A DNA stretch of 64,000 nt from Dechloromonas sp. HYN0024 (GCF_003441615.1 NZ_CP031842.1:1072501-1136500); one strand, 5' to 3'. Numbered from the stretch's first letter, positions 25,245 to 34,373 are shown. Program-made: numbers and translations. Notes: generated by a model from the sequence alone, not told the origin.

Positions 25245-25571
25245 TTACAGGTTGCTGTCAATAAACGCAGCGAGTTGCGACTTGGACAGTGCGCCAACCT
25301 TGGTTGCTTCGATGTTGCCGTTCTTGAAGATCATCAGCGTCGGAATGCCGCGGATGCCGTATTTGGCAGGCGTGGCCTGGTTGTCGTCGATGTTGACCTT
25401 GGCGACCTTGAGCTTGCCGGCATATTCGTTGGCGACTTCGTCAAGGATCGGAGCGATCATCTTGCACGGGCCGCACCACTCGGCCCAGTAGTCGACGAGA
25501 ACGGGTTGCTGCGATTGCAACACTTCCGCTTCAAAGGTGTCGTCGGTTACGTAATGAATATGCTCGCTCAT
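25245..25571 (-). CDS. trxA: Thioredoxin 1
   Basis: 108 aa, the standard size. The active site WCGPC is in [14 protein letters not shown], and the cis-proline lies in RGIPTLMIF. Cytoplasmic dithiol reductant; the matching reductase, trxB, is at the far end of the window and not linked. ATG 25571. The upstream gene dctR ends 108 bp away on the same strand. Confidence 0.97.
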   Translation of the reverse strand: MSEHIHYVTDDTFEAEVLQSQQPVLVDYWAEWCGPCKMIAPILDEVANEYAGKLKVAKVNIDDNQATPAKYGIRGIPTLMIFKNGNIEATKVGALSKSQLAAFIDSNL

Positions 25572-25679
25572 GGTTGCCTCATGGAATGGGTGGAACGAAT
25601 CGGGGATATTGCGCCTTGGTTGGCGACATGAATATTCTGTGATGCTAGCGAAAAAAGAAGCGGTAGGGAAGCATCAGCA

Positions 25680-26276
25680 TCAGGGTTTCAGCAGATTGGC
25701 CAGTTCGACGGCTGTCTTGACCTGCATTTTGTCGAAAAGATTGGCCCGGTGCACCTCGACGGTGCGCATGCTGATGTTCAGTTCGTCGGCGATGACCTTG
25801 TTGAATTTGCCGAGCAGGACAAGATCCATGATCTGCCGCTCGCGGGTGGTCAGGGTCGACAGGCGAGCCTTGACCGAGTCGACCGAGGCGTTGGCTGCCC
25901 GCTGCCGGGCATCGAGGGCCATGGCCTCTTCGATGCGGGTGGCTAGTTCGTTGTCGTTGAGCGGCTTTTCGAAGAAATCGAAGGCGCCTTTCTTGAGCGT
26001 GCTGACGGCCAGCGGTACGTCGCCGTGGCCGGTCAGGAAGATGACCGGCAGGGTTGATTTTTTTTCGAGCAACTGATCGAAGCAGTCAAGCCCGCTGATG
26101 CCGGTCATCCGCATGTCGAGGACGATGCAGCCGCGCATGGCCGGTGTCCAGGCGGCGAGAAAACTTTCGGCCGAGTCGTAAGCCGTCGCGGGAATCCCAC
26201 GCGAGGTCAGGAGCCAGGCCAGAGCATCGCGAATGGCATCGTCATCATCGACCAGGTGGGCTTGCGGGGTACTCAT
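25680..26276 (-). CDS. dctR: FixJ/DctR-type response regulator of the dicarboxylate system
   Basis: 198 aa from ATG 26276 ([19 protein letters not shown]); the frame extends 25 codons upstream, inside the kinase gene. Receiver domain with DDDD near residue 10 and phospho-acceptor in IVLDMRMTGISG; the lysine is in FDFFEKPLN. C-terminal LuxR-type helix-turn-helix (TLTTRERQIMDLVLLGKFNK through RTVEVHRANLFDKM). This is the FixJ class, not the sigma-54-dependent DctD class, as in the DctSR pair of Rhodobacter. It overlaps the kinase by four bases and probably binds the palindromes in front of dctA and dctP. Confidence 0.9.
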   Translation of the reverse strand: MSTPQAHLVDDDDAIRDALAWLLTSRGIPATAYDSAESFLAAWTPAMRGCIVLDMRMTGISGLDCFDQLLEKKSTLPVIFLTGHGDVPLAVSTLKKGAFDFFEKPLNDNELATRIEEAMALDARQRAANASVDSVKARLSTLTTRERQIMDLVLLGKFNKVIADELNISMRTVEVHRANLFDKMQVKTAVELANLLKP

Positions 26277-28258
26277 TCGGTTTCCAGCGGCAGGGTGAAG
26301 ATGAATATCGTACCGCTTCCGCTCGGTGAGTGGGGGTTGTCTTCTGCCCACAGCCGGCCACGATGGAATTCGATGATCGAACGGCAGATCGACAGGCCGA
26401 CGCCCATCCCCTCGGGCTTGGTGGTAAAGAAGGCCGTAAACAACTTGTCGCGGATATCCGGGGCGATGCCGCTGCCGTTGTCGCTGACGCTGATGCGTAC
26501 TTCGTTGTCGCTCGGGACGACGTCGATGCTCAGGACGCGCCAGGCCTCTGGCGTGGGGGCCATCGCTTCCATGCCGTTGCGGATGAGGTTGAGCATGACC
26601 TGCTCGAGCATCAAGCGATCAGCCGGGATGGGGGGAAGCTGGGGGATTTCGCAGGCGATGCGGATGTGCCGCTTGCGCGCATCGGCCTCGACAAAACCGA
26701 GACAATCCTCGAACACCTCGGCCAGCGCACAAGGTGCGCGCTTGGGTTCGCTCTTGCGGACGAAGTCGTGGACGCGGCGGATGATCTTGCCGGCCCGCTG
26801 TGCCTGGACGCCGATTTTCTCAAGGGCGGGGCGGATATCCTGCGGCTGGCAATCGGGGCGCTCGAGCAGATTCAGGCAGCCTGTGTTGTAGCTGGCAATG
26901 GCGGCCAGTGGCTGATTCAGCTCATGGGCCAGGGTCGACGCCATCTCCCCCATGGTGACGAGGCGCGACGTGAATTGCAGTTGTTCCTGCTGCAGGCGGG
27001 CCAGTTCTTCTGTCCGCTTGCGTTCGGTAATGTCGAGCACGGAGGCCATCCAGCCGGTATGGCGGCCGTTGCCATCGATCAGCCGGGCTTCATACACCAG
27101 GGCGTCAAAACGTTCGCCGTTCTTGCGCATGAAGCTGATCTCGAAGCCGTCAGGTGGTGCATTGCCGGCCAGGACAATCTGGTGCATGGCGAAGGTTTCA
27201 TCGATTTGCTCCGGCACCCAGTAAGGCATCGGCGGCGTTTTGCCGACCAGTTCGTCCGGGGAAAACCCGGTCATCTTGCAAAAGGCCGGATTGACGTAAA
27301 TGACCCGGCCGTTAAGGTCGCGGGCACGCATGCCAACGGTCAGTGAATCCTCCATGGCGGCACGAAATGCATGTTCGGCCCGGAGCGCTTCTTCGGCCTG
27401 GGAGCGCTTTTTCATGAGGTCGCGAACCAGCCACAGGCTCCAGAAAACGCCGGCGGCCAGCGCGATAATGGCCAGGGTAAGCAGTCGGGGTAGGGATTTG
27501 TCAGCGCTCTGATAACTGGTGACCCGTAATTCCATGCCGTAGCCAGGTGGGTCGAAGGGAATCTCGTAACTCTGCGTACTCTTGCCCTGGATGTTGCTCT
27601 TGGCGGCATATTGAACGTCATTGTTGTCGACAATGACCACCTGATATTTTTCGGTAAACCACCACGGAACCAGATTGCTGAGTAGGGTGTCGAGTGGATA
27701 GACCGCAACCAGCATTCCTTTCAGCTCCTGTTTGGCAAAAACCGGGACCAGGATTTCGATAAAGGCACGGTTGCCATCGAGGAAAAACGGTTCGCTGTAA
27801 AAACGTTTGCCCAGACGACTCGCCAGTTCGAAGGCCTTGTCGGTGACCGGGGGGCCGAAGGCGGCGATTTCCTGGTCGGGGAGACGTGCTGTCGGTAGCG
27901 CGTCGATCACCTTCCGGTTCGCGTCGAACCACAGGAATTGTGAGATTTCCGGGTTGTTTTTCAGCAGATGAGCCGCCCGCAGCTGAAATAACCCCTTGCT
28001 GTCAGTCTGCGTACCCAGGTCGGAAGCCAGTTGTTGCAACTGTTCTTCGTTGCCATTGAGGTGGAAGCGGATGTTCTGTTCCAGCCAGAGGACGTCCTTG
28101 ATCAGTGTAGCCCGGTCTTCGTCGATTTCATTCTGGTGGGTCAGCCAGAGTAGCGTCAGCAGCGAGGCCAGCAAAAGGACGATGCCCAGTTTTGGCAGGG
28201 CCAGCAGCCAGCGCAGTCGGCGGGCGCTGGAAGGCAGGGAGGGGCGAGCATCGATCAT
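26273..28258 (-). CDS. dctS: DctS-type membrane histidine kinase for C4-dicarboxylates
   Basis: 661 aa. A membrane helix at about 15-35 and another near 255-275 enclose a large periplasmic sensor region; then come a PAS domain (about 300-410, with [20 protein letters not shown]), a HisKA domain with [17 protein letters not shown] and a HATPase domain with N box [11 protein letters not shown]1 SDNGSGIAP and [12 protein letters not shown]. It passes phosphate to the DctR regulator encoded in the same operon. It is divergent from dctA (150 bp between starts), which supports a dicarboxylate signal such as succinate, malate or fumarate. Confidence 0.9.
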   Translation of the reverse strand: MIDARPSLPSSARRLRWLLALPKLGIVLLLASLLTLLWLTHQNEIDEDRATLIKDVLWLEQNIRFHLNGNEEQLQQLASDLGTQTDSKGLFQLRAAHLLKNNPEISQFLWFDANRKVIDALPTARLPDQEIAAFGPPVTDKAFELASRLGKRFYSEPFFLDGNRAFIEILVPVFAKQELKGMLVAVYPLDTLLSNLVPWWFTEKYQVVIVDNNDVQYAAKSNIQGKSTQSYEIPFDPPGYGMELRVTSYQSADKSLPRLLTLAIIALAAGVFWSLWLVRDLMKKRSQAEEALRAEHAFRAAMEDSLTVGMRARDLNGRVIYVNPAFCKMTGFSPDELVGKTPPMPYWVPEQIDETFAMHQIVLAGNAPPDGFEISFMRKNGERFDALVYEARLIDGNGRHTGWMASVLDITERKRTEELARLQQEQLQFTSRLVTMGEMASTLAHELNQPLAAIASYNTGCLNLLERPDCQPQDIRPALEKIGVQAQRAGKIIRRVHDFVRKSEPKRAPCALAEVFEDCLGFVEADARKRHIRIACEIPQLPPIPADRLMLEQVMLNLIRNGMEAMAPTPEAWRVLSIDVVPSDNEVRISVSDNGSGIAPDIRDKLFTAFFTTKPEGMGVGLSICRSIIEFHRGRLWAEDNPHSPSGSGTIFIFTLPLETE

Positions 28259-28294
28259 GCGGGAATGTTACATCACGCCCTTGCGCGAACTGAC

Positions 28295-28327
28295 ATTGTG
28301 GGTTTCCACAATTCGGATAACCACAAT
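28295..28327 (+). promoter_or_regulatory. Palindromic operator(s) in front of dctA, likely DctR sites
   Basis: ATTGTGGGTTTCCACAAT (28295-28312) is a near-perfect palindrome TTGTGG-N4-CCACAA, followed by a second, half-kept copy GGATAACCACAAT (28315-28327). The same motif, TGTGGATAACCACA, occurs about 90 bp before dctP. The shared element in front of two dicarboxylate transporters and next to the regulator genes suggests DctR binding. Confidence 0.6.
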
Positions 28328-28408
28328 GGTGCGCCGCAGCGAATTTCTGGATACTCGGGGCCGAGTTCAGATATTCCAGAAAAAATTCACCAAAGGAGAT
28401 TGGGTTTC

Positions 28409-29758
28409 ATGGCCAAAAAAGCGATATTCAAGAGTCTGTATTTCCAGGTCATCGTCGCCATCATCATCGGTGTCGCGCTTGGCCATTTCTACCCTGAAAG
28501 CGGCGCTGCGATGAAGCCGCTGGGCGATGGCTTCATCAAACTGATCAAGATGATCATCGCGCCGATCATCTTCTGTACCATCGTTGTCGGCATCGCCGGC
28601 ATGGAAGACATGAAGAAGGTCGGCAAGACCGGCGGCCTGGCCGTGCTTTACTTTGAAATCGTCAGCTCGATCGCCCTGGTCATCGGCCTGGTCGTGGTCA
28701 ATCTGTGGCAACCCGGGGTCGGCATGAATGTCGATGCATCGACGCTCGACACCAAGGGCATCGCCAAGTACGCCCAGCCCGGTCAGATGCAATCGACGAC
28801 CGATTTCCTGCTCAATATCATCCCGACCAGCGTTGTCGATGCCTTTGCCAAGGGGGACATGCTGCAGGTCCTGTTCTTCTCCATCCTCTTCGGTTATGCC
28901 ATGCATTCCTTCGGCGAGCGCGGCAAGCCGGTCTTCGATCTGATCGAGAAGCTGTCCCACGTGCTGTTCGGTATCGTCGGCGTCATCATGAAGGTCGCCC
29001 CGATCGGTGCCTTCGGCGCCATGGCCTACACCATCGGCAAGCATGGCCTGGGTAGCCTGACCCAGCTGGCCAGCCTGATGGGTGCTTTCTACCTGACCTG
29101 CGTCATCTTCATCGTCGGGGTGCTGGGCAGTATTGCCGCCTTCCACGGGTTCTCGATCTTCAAGTTGATCAAGTACATCAAGGAAGAACTGTTCCTGGTC
29201 CTCGGTACCTCGTCGTCCGAGTCGGCTTTGCCCCGTCTGATGGCCAAGATGGAAAACGCCGGTGCCGAGAAATCAGTGGTGGGTCTGGTCGTCCCGACCG
29301 GCTACTCCTTCAATCTTGATGGCACCTCGATCTACCTGACCATGGCTGCCGTGTTCATTGCCCAGGCGACCAACACACCGATGGATCTGACCCAGCAGGT
29401 GACCCTGCTGGCCATCCTGTTGCTGACGTCCAAGGGCGCGGCCGGGGTGACCGGTAGCGGCTTCATCGTGCTGGCAGCCACCCTGTCGGCCGTCGGTACT
29501 GTGCCGGTCGCGGGGCTGGCCCTGATTCTCGGGATCGACCGCTTCATGTCCGAAGCACGGGCGCTGACCAACTTCATCGGCAACAGTGTGGCCACCCTGG
29601 TGGTCGCCAAATGGTGCAAGGCGCTGGATTCGGATCGCCTGACGGCCGTGCTCAATGATGAAACCAGCGACGAGGCTGATCGTCCGGAACTGGTGCTTGA
29701 CGATGCGCCGGAAGCGATTATTCCCCATTCGCCCAGACCAATCGTCGAACATCACTGA
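28409..29758 (+). CDS. dctA: C4-dicarboxylate:cation symporter DctA
   Basis: 449 aa from ATG 28409, which has AAAGGAG in front; the frame is open 48 codons upstream across the operator region, but that part is not protein-like. Eight or so membrane helices, with the family marks [15 protein letters not shown] (serine-rich re-entrant loop), [17 protein letters not shown] (cation and substrate site) and [19 protein letters not shown]. It takes up succinate, fumarate and malate. The C-terminal 40 residues are acidic and polar. Its terminator has been split by an IS1111-type element. Confidence 0.95.
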   Translation: MAKKAIFKSLYFQVIVAIIIGVALGHFYPESGAAMKPLGDGFIKLIKMIIAPIIFCTIVVGIAGMEDMKKVGKTGGLAVLYFEIVSSIALVIGLVVVNLWQPGVGMNVDASTLDTKGIAKYAQPGQMQSTTDFLLNIIPTSVVDAFAKGDMLQVLFFSILFGYAMHSFGERGKPVFDLIEKLSHVLFGIVGVIMKVAPIGAFGAMAYTIGKHGLGSLTQLASLMGAFYLTCVIFIVGVLGSIAAFHGFSIFKLIKYIKEELFLVLGTSSSESALPRLMAKMENAGAEKSVVGLVVPTGYSFNLDGTSIYLTMAAVFIAQATNTPMDLTQQVTLLAILLLTSKGAAGVTGSGFIVLAATLSAVGTVPVAGLALILGIDRFMSEARALTNFIGNSVATLVVAKWCKALDSDRLTAVLNDETSDEADRPELVLDDAPEAIIPHSPRPIVEHH

Positions 29759-29776
29759 AATTGATTGTCGCCAACA

Positions 29777-29801
29777 AAACCGCCGGCTGGTCCGGCGGTT
29801 T
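29777..29801 (+). terminator. Hairpin of the dctA terminator, cut off from its T-tract
   Basis: AAACCGCCGG and CCGGCGGTTT form a perfect 10-bp stem with loop CTGGT, 18 bp after the dctA stop. The sequence then changes to AATGAGATAG, the left end of the IS1111-type element. The missing run of T and GAGGATTG is found at 31026 onward, beyond the right end of the element. Confidence 0.8.
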
Positions 29802-29819
29802 AATGAGATAGTCAGCCCG

Positions 29820-29858
29820 ATCCCCACCAGCGGTAAGCTGAGTGGGGATTTTTTCTTT
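29820..29858 (+). terminator. Terminator inside the left end of the IS1111-type element
   Basis: ATCCCCAC-CAG pairs with CTG-A-GTGGGGAT (29820-29830 and 29838-29849, one bulged A), followed by TTTTTTCTTTT. It stands directly before the ribosome site of the transposase. It would block read-through from dctA into the transposase, and takes over the function of the split dctA terminator. Confidence 0.8.
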
Positions 29859-29872
29859 TGGAGGCGATCATC

Positions 29873-30904
29873 ATGAACACGGTTACCCTCATTGGCATTG
29901 ATCTTGGAAAGCATTGTTTTCATTTACATGGGCAGGATGCCCAAGGTCGCATGGTATTTCGCAAGAAGCTTTCGCGTAGCCAGATGCTGACGCAGCTGGC
30001 CAATTTCCCGGTTTGTCGGGTTGTGATGGAGGCGTGTGCGGGTGCGCACTGGATTGCCCGGCGCCTATCGGCGATGGGTCACGAGGCGAAGTTGATTTCA
30101 CCGCAGTTTGTAAAGCCGTTCGTCCAAGGCAACAAGAATGACTTTGCCGACGCGCAGGCGATCTGCGAAGCGGCGAGCCGACCGAACATGCGTTTTGTGA
30201 GTCCGCGCAATGAAAGCCAGCAGACCATCTCGGCGACGCATCGCGTGCGTGAGGCGCTGGTGCGGGATCGGACGTCGACGACTAACCAGATCCACGCCTT
30301 CTTGCTGGAATTTGGGATCAGCTTACCGAAAGGCCCGGCCATCATCAAACGCTTGCCAGCCGTGCTGGCCGAGCATGAAGCAGTTTTGCCACCTCGCCTG
30401 ATGGCTGTTATCGAGCACTTGCGTGCGCATTTCAAATATCTGGATGAACAGATCAAAGCGGTCGAGGGCGAATTGGCTCAACAACTGGCTGAAGACGAGC
30501 GTAGCCAACGCTTATTGGAAATTCCTGGCATTGGGCCGATCACCGCCAGCGTCCTGGCGGTCGAACTGGGCGATGCCCATCAGTTTGCCAATGCTCGCCA
30601 GTTCGCCGCCTCCATCGGTCTGGTGCCCCGTCAGTACAGCACCGGCGGCAAACCAACCTTGCTCTGCATCAGCAAACGGGGCGACAAGAATTTGCGACGA
30701 TTGCTCGTTCAGGGGGCACGGACCATCATGCAACGTATTCAGACAAGAAGCGATGGGCTCGGTGAATGGGTACGGGACATGCTGTGCCGACGGCACTCGA
30801 ATGTCGTGGCCTGCGCGCTGGCCAACAAAATGGCGAGGATCGCCTGGGCTATCCTCGCCAAAGGGACACACTATCAATCCCGTTCGCTGGCTGCCACCAT
30901 CTGA
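29873..30904 (+). CDS. IS110-family (IS1111 group) DEDD transposase/recombinase
   Basis: 343 aa from ATG 29873, with GGAGG nine bases upstream; a frame start at 29858 overlaps the terminator and is unlikely. N-terminal RuvC-like DEDD domain: D10 in LIGIDLGKH, E in VVMEACAGAHW, and D residues in KNDFADAQAI. C-terminal transposase-20 domain with the helix-hairpin-helix LLEIPGIGPITASVLAVELG and the conserved catalytic serine in GLVPRQYSTGGK. These enzymes use an RNA encoded by the element to choose target and donor. Intact. Confidence 0.94.
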   Translation: MNTVTLIGIDLGKHCFHLHGQDAQGRMVFRKKLSRSQMLTQLANFPVCRVVMEACAGAHWIARRLSAMGHEAKLISPQFVKPFVQGNKNDFADAQAICEAASRPNMRFVSPRNESQQTISATHRVREALVRDRTSTTNQIHAFLLEFGISLPKGPAIIKRLPAVLAEHEAVLPPRLMAVIEHLRAHFKYLDEQIKAVEGELAQQLAEDERSQRLLEIPGIGPITASVLAVELGDAHQFANARQFAASIGLVPRQYSTGGKPTLLCISKRGDKNLRRLLVQGARTIMQRIQTRSDGLGEWVRDMLCRRHSNVVACALANKMARIAWAILAKGTHYQSRSLAATI

Positions 30905-31028
30905 CGGAACGCTTCACCTTTTTGTAACCCACCTGGTTTTGCGACGGTAGATCACGTGATGAACTAAACGGCACAACGGCCTGGCAAAGAACCTGACAAT
31001 AAAAACAGCGATCACACGCTGATGGTTT
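30905..31028 (+). ncRNA. Candidate guide RNA (seekRNA/bridge RNA) region of the IS1111-type element
   Basis: In the IS1111 group the guide RNA is encoded downstream of the transposase. This 124-bp non-coding end is the only place it can be here. It contains CCTGGTTTTGCG, which resembles the target GGCGGTTTTTTGAGG, and several short inverted pairs, but I could not establish a full secondary structure or exact ends. The call is by position and family knowledge. Confidence 0.35.
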
Positions 31029-31179
31029 TTTGAGGATTGCCAGGCGCGGCTCTCATCGTGGCGCGGGGAATTCCTTCCCCAATTCGACGCCGGATAGATT
31101 TGCGCAAGCCAACTTTAGTTTAAAACAAAATCTCCCTTGCAAAAATCGGGCTGACCATAGATTTTATTGGGTAATCGGC

Positions 31180-31196
31180 ATGTGGATAACCACAAT
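31180..31196 (+). promoter_or_regulatory. Palindromic operator in front of dctP, likely DctR site
   Basis: ATGTGGATAACCACAAT repeats the motif found upstream of dctA (28295-28327). It lies 82 bp before the dctP start. The remainder of the 250-bp stretch between the IS and dctP shows no gene. Confidence 0.6.
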
Positions 31197-31277
31197 ACGC
31201 TGCGCTTATCTCTTTCGTAATACTTTCACTCAGGCGAAATTAATAGTTCGCGATTCCAATCTCTGGAGGAGACAACA

Positions 31278-32282
31278 ATGAAAGTATCCAAGCTGCTGGT
31301 TGCCCTGTTTGCCGGCGCACTGTCCCTGGCCGCCTATGCACAGGCGCCGATTGTCATCAAGTTCAGCCACGTGGTTGCCGCCGATACGCCGAAGGGCAAG
31401 GCAGCCGAGATGTTTGCCAAGAAAGCCGGAGAGCTGACCAAGGGCAAGGTCAAGGTTGAGGTCTATGCCAACTCCACTCTTTATAAGGACAAGGAAGAGA
31501 TGGAGGCCTTGCAACTGGGCGCCGTCCAGATGCTGGCCCCGTCGCTGGCCAAATTCGGCCCGCTCGGCGTCAAGGAATTCGAAGTCTTCGATCTGCCATT
31601 TATCTTCAGTGACTACGATGCGCTGCGCAAGGTGACCAATGGTGCGGTAGGCAAGCAGTTGCTGGCCAAGCTGGAGCCCAAGGGCATTCGAGGTCTGGGT
31701 TATTGGGACAACGGTTTCAAGTCATTCTCCCTGAATACGCCAGTCAAGACGCCGGCCGATCTCAAGGGCAAGAAGCTGCGCATCCAGTCGTCCAAGGTGC
31801 TTGAGGAGGAAATCCGGGCGCTCGGCGGTCTGCCTCAGGTGATGGCTTTCTCTGAGGTTTATCAGGCTTTGCAGACCGGCGTGGTCGATGGCACCGAGAA
31901 TCCGATTTCCAATCTCTACACGCAGAAAATGCACGAGGTGCAGAAGCATCTGACGCTGACCGAGCATGGCTACCTCGGCTATGCGGTCATTGTTAACAAG
32001 AAGTTCTGGGATGGATTGCCGGCTGATGTCCGTGGCCAGCTCGAAGACGCCATGGAGCAGGCGACCCGTTACGCCAACCAGATTGCCAAGGTGGAAAACG
32101 ACAGTGCGCTGGATGCCGTCAAGAAAAGCGGCAAGACCACCGTTTATGTGCCGACCAAGGAAGAGCGCCTGGCTTTCAAGAAGGCGCTGGTGCCAGTCCA
32201 TCAGAAGATGGAAGGGCGCGTTGGCAAGGAAGTTATCCAGTCGGTTTACAAGGACACTGGATTCAAGCCGGACAGCCTTTAA
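31278..32282 (+). CDS. dctP: TRAP transporter substrate-binding protein DctP
   Basis: 334 aa. Signal peptide MKVSKLLVALFAGALSLA ending at AYAQA; the mature protein starts PIVIKFSHVVAADTPKG, a typical DctP opening. The substrate-binding arginine is in LKGKKLRIQSSKV, and FSEVYQALQTGVVDGTENP is the family signature. It binds C4-dicarboxylates in the periplasm and delivers them to DctQM. ATG 31278 is preceded by CTGGAGGAG. First gene of dctPQM. Confidence 0.95.
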   Translation: MKVSKLLVALFAGALSLAAYAQAPIVIKFSHVVAADTPKGKAAEMFAKKAGELTKGKVKVEVYANSTLYKDKEEMEALQLGAVQMLAPSLAKFGPLGVKEFEVFDLPFIFSDYDALRKVTNGAVGKQLLAKLEPKGIRGLGYWDNGFKSFSLNTPVKTPADLKGKKLRIQSSKVLEEEIRALGGLPQVMAFSEVYQALQTGVVDGTENPISNLYTQKMHEVQKHLTLTEHGYLGYAVIVNKKFWDGLPADVRGQLEDAMEQATRYANQIAKVENDSALDAVKKSGKTTVYVPTKEERLAFKKALVPVHQKMEGRVGKEVIQSVYKDTGFKPDSL

Positions 32283-32342
32283 TCGTCATAGCAACAGGAA
32301 AGCGGGGGCTGCGGCCTCCGCTTCACAACGGGGGAACTCGTC

Positions 32343-33071
32343 ATGATCAACAAGGCGTTGAATCACCTTGAAGAGTTGCTGGTTACTTTCCTGATGGGGG
32401 CAGCCACACTCATTATTTTCATTTCCGTCATGCACCGCTACCTGGCCGGACAGGATATTCCCGGGCTTCAGGACTGGCTGCTGACACTCGATTTCGGCTG
32501 GGCGCAGGAACTGTGCATCATCATGTTCGTGTGGATGGCCAAGTTTGGCGCGGCATATGGCGTGCGGACCGGTATCCACGTGGGGGTCGATGTGCTGATC
32601 AACCGCCTTGATGATAGCAAGCGCGGCAAGGCCATTGTTTTCGGGCTGCTGTCCGGAGCCTTATTCACGGGGGTTGTGGCTACGCTGGGGGCCCATTTTG
32701 TCTGGGAAAACGGGGCTCACTACGCCATTTTCAAGTTCTTGGGCATCGATACCGGCGACAACTACGAAGGGCCGACGACGCCCGATCTGGAATGGCCGAC
32801 CTGGATGGTCTACAGCGCCATCCCGCTGGGTTCGTCGCTGATGTGTTTCCGTTTTCTTCAAGTTACGTGGTGCTTCCTGAAAACAGGAGAATTGCCGCAT
32901 CACGATCATGGCCACGTCGATGGACTTGAGGATGAAGTGCCGCCGGCCGATGTCAATCTTTATGGCATGGACGACAACCTGCACATGCACGACCTCAAGC
33001 ATCCCATGCTGGGCGAACGCCGCACCGGTGCTGACCGCCGTCACAACGACGACAAGGGAGAACAGCAATGA
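32343..33071 (+). CDS. dctQ: TRAP transporter small permease DctQ with an extra His/Asp-rich tail
   Basis: 242 aa. Four membrane helices are visible between about residues 12 and 180, with WAQELCIIMFVWMAKFGAAY as the usual second-helix motif. Most DctQ proteins are 160-220 aa; here about 60 residues follow the last helix, rich in His, Asp and Glu (PHHDHGHVDGLEDEV, DDNLHMHDLKHP, RRHNDDKGEQQ). This tail should be cytoplasmic. It might bind metal or a partner; nothing in the sequence decides it. It overlaps dctM by four bases. Confidence 0.93.
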   Translation: MINKALNHLEELLVTFLMGAATLIIFISVMHRYLAGQDIPGLQDWLLTLDFGWAQELCIIMFVWMAKFGAAYGVRTGIHVGVDVLINRLDDSKRGKAIVFGLLSGALFTGVVATLGAHFVWENGAHYAIFKFLGIDTGDNYEGPTTPDLEWPTWMVYSAIPLGSSLMCFRFLQVTWCFLKTGELPHHDHGHVDGLEDEVPPADVNLYGMDDNLHMHDLKHPMLGERRTGADRRHNDDKGEQQ

Positions 33072-34351
33072 ACGCCCTGGTAATTTTTGGCTTGCTCGCT
33101 GTTCTCATGCTGACCGGCATGCCGATCTCCATTTCGCTCGGCCTGACAGTGCTCACCTTTCTCTTTACGATGACGCAGGTGCCACTCGAATCGGTGGCCC
33201 TGAAATTGTTCACCGGTATCGAGAAGTTCGAGATCATGGCCATTCCGTTCTTCATTCTGGCCGGCAACTTCCTGACCCATGGCGGGGTGGCGAAACGGAT
33301 GATCAATTTCGCCACATCGATGGTCGGCCACTGGTACGGCGGTCTTGGCCTGGCCGGCGTGCTGGCCTGCGCCCTGTTCGCGGCAGTTTCCGGCTCCAGC
33401 CCGGCAACTGTGGTGGCCATCGGCTCCATCCTGCTGCCGGCCATGGTCAAGGCGGGTTTCCCGAACAAGTTCGGGGCGGGCGTCATCGCCACCTCGGGGG
33501 CGCTCGGCATCCTGATTCCGCCGTCCATCGTCATGGTCATGTACTCGGTGGCGACCAATACCTCGGTCGGTGCGCTGTTCATGGCTGGCGTTATCCCCGG
33601 GTTGGCCCTGGCGGCAACGCTGGGTGGTGTGACCTGGTATCGCGCCAAGAAATTCAACTACCCGCGTCAGCCCAAGGCAACCTGGGGGGAGCGCTGGAAA
33701 GCCTTCCGCGCTTCGGTGTGGGGTCTGCTGCTGATCGTCGTCGTGATGGGCGGTATCTATACCGGCATCTTTACGCCGACTGAAGCGGCGGCCATGTCGG
33801 CGGTCTATGCCTTCATCTGTGCCGTCTTTATCTACAAAGACCTCGGCATCAAGGATGTACCAAAGGTATTGCTCAATTCAGCCAATATGTCGGCGATGCT
33901 TCTGTACATCATCACCAATGCTGTCTTGTTCTCCTTCATCATGACCAACGAGAACATTCCGCAGGCGCTGGCTGACTGGATGATGGGCAATGGACTGGGG
34001 GTGATCGCTTTCCTGCTGATGTGCAACGTGTTGTTGCTGCTGGCCGGCAATTTCATGGAGCCTTCGTCGATCGTGCTGATCTTTGCCCCGATTCTCTTCC
34101 CGGTGGCGATCAGGCTGGGTATCGATCCCGTGCATTTCGGCATCATCATGGTGGTAAACATGGAAGTCGGCATGTGCCACCCGCCGGTGGGCCTCAATCT
34201 CTACGTTGCTTCCGGTATTACCAAAATGGGCATTACCGAACTGACTGTGGCGGTTTGGCCGTGGCTGCTTTCCATGCTTGGGTTCCTGATGGTCGTGACT
34301 TACTGGCCAGCGCTGTCGCTGTGGCTGCCACAGCGGCTAGGAATGATTTAA
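33068..34351 (+). CDS. dctM: TRAP transporter large permease DctM
   Basis: 427 aa with about twelve hydrophobic segments. Family motifs: the opening FGLLAVLMLTGMPISISLG, FFILAGNFLTHGG, VSGSSPATVVAIGSILLP (the first re-entrant loop) and EVGMCHPPVGLNLYVASG (the second). It is the sodium-driven transport subunit for C4-dicarboxylates. The start is ATG 33068, overlapping dctQ by 4 bp. A strong terminator follows 25 bp after its stop. Confidence 0.96.
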   Translation: MNALVIFGLLAVLMLTGMPISISLGLTVLTFLFTMTQVPLESVALKLFTGIEKFEIMAIPFFILAGNFLTHGGVAKRMINFATSMVGHWYGGLGLAGVLACALFAAVSGSSPATVVAIGSILLPAMVKAGFPNKFGAGVIATSGALGILIPPSIVMVMYSVATNTSVGALFMAGVIPGLALAATLGGVTWYRAKKFNYPRQPKATWGERWKAFRASVWGLLLIVVVMGGIYTGIFTPTEAAAMSAVYAFICAVFIYKDLGIKDVPKVLLNSANMSAMLLYIITNAVLFSFIMTNENIPQALADWMMGNGLGVIAFLLMCNVLLLLAGNFMEPSSIVLIFAPILFPVAIRLGIDPVHFGIIMVVNMEVGMCHPPVGLNLYVASGITKMGITELTVAVWPWLLSMLGFLMVVTYWPALSLWLPQRLGMI

Positions 34352-34373
34352 GCCTTCTGTGCTTGATATGGGC

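Larger units (their letters stand above)
29802..31028 (+). mobile_element. IS1111-type (IS110 family) insertion sequence
   Basis: The boundaries were inferred from the restored host terminator: the bases GGTTT occur at both junctions (29797-29801 and 31024-31028), so one copy belongs to the element, giving about 1,227 bp. It has no terminal inverted repeats at the tips, as expected. One transposase gene (29873-30904) leaves a short left end of about 70 bp and a longer right non-coding end of about 124 bp, the IS1111 layout. It separates dctA from dctPQM. Confidence 0.8.

Noticed and set aside
28367..29146. 259-codon frame on the minus strand across dctA
   Set aside because: Antisense shadow with very high Asp/Gly/His content typical of reversed membrane-protein codons; dctA is certain.
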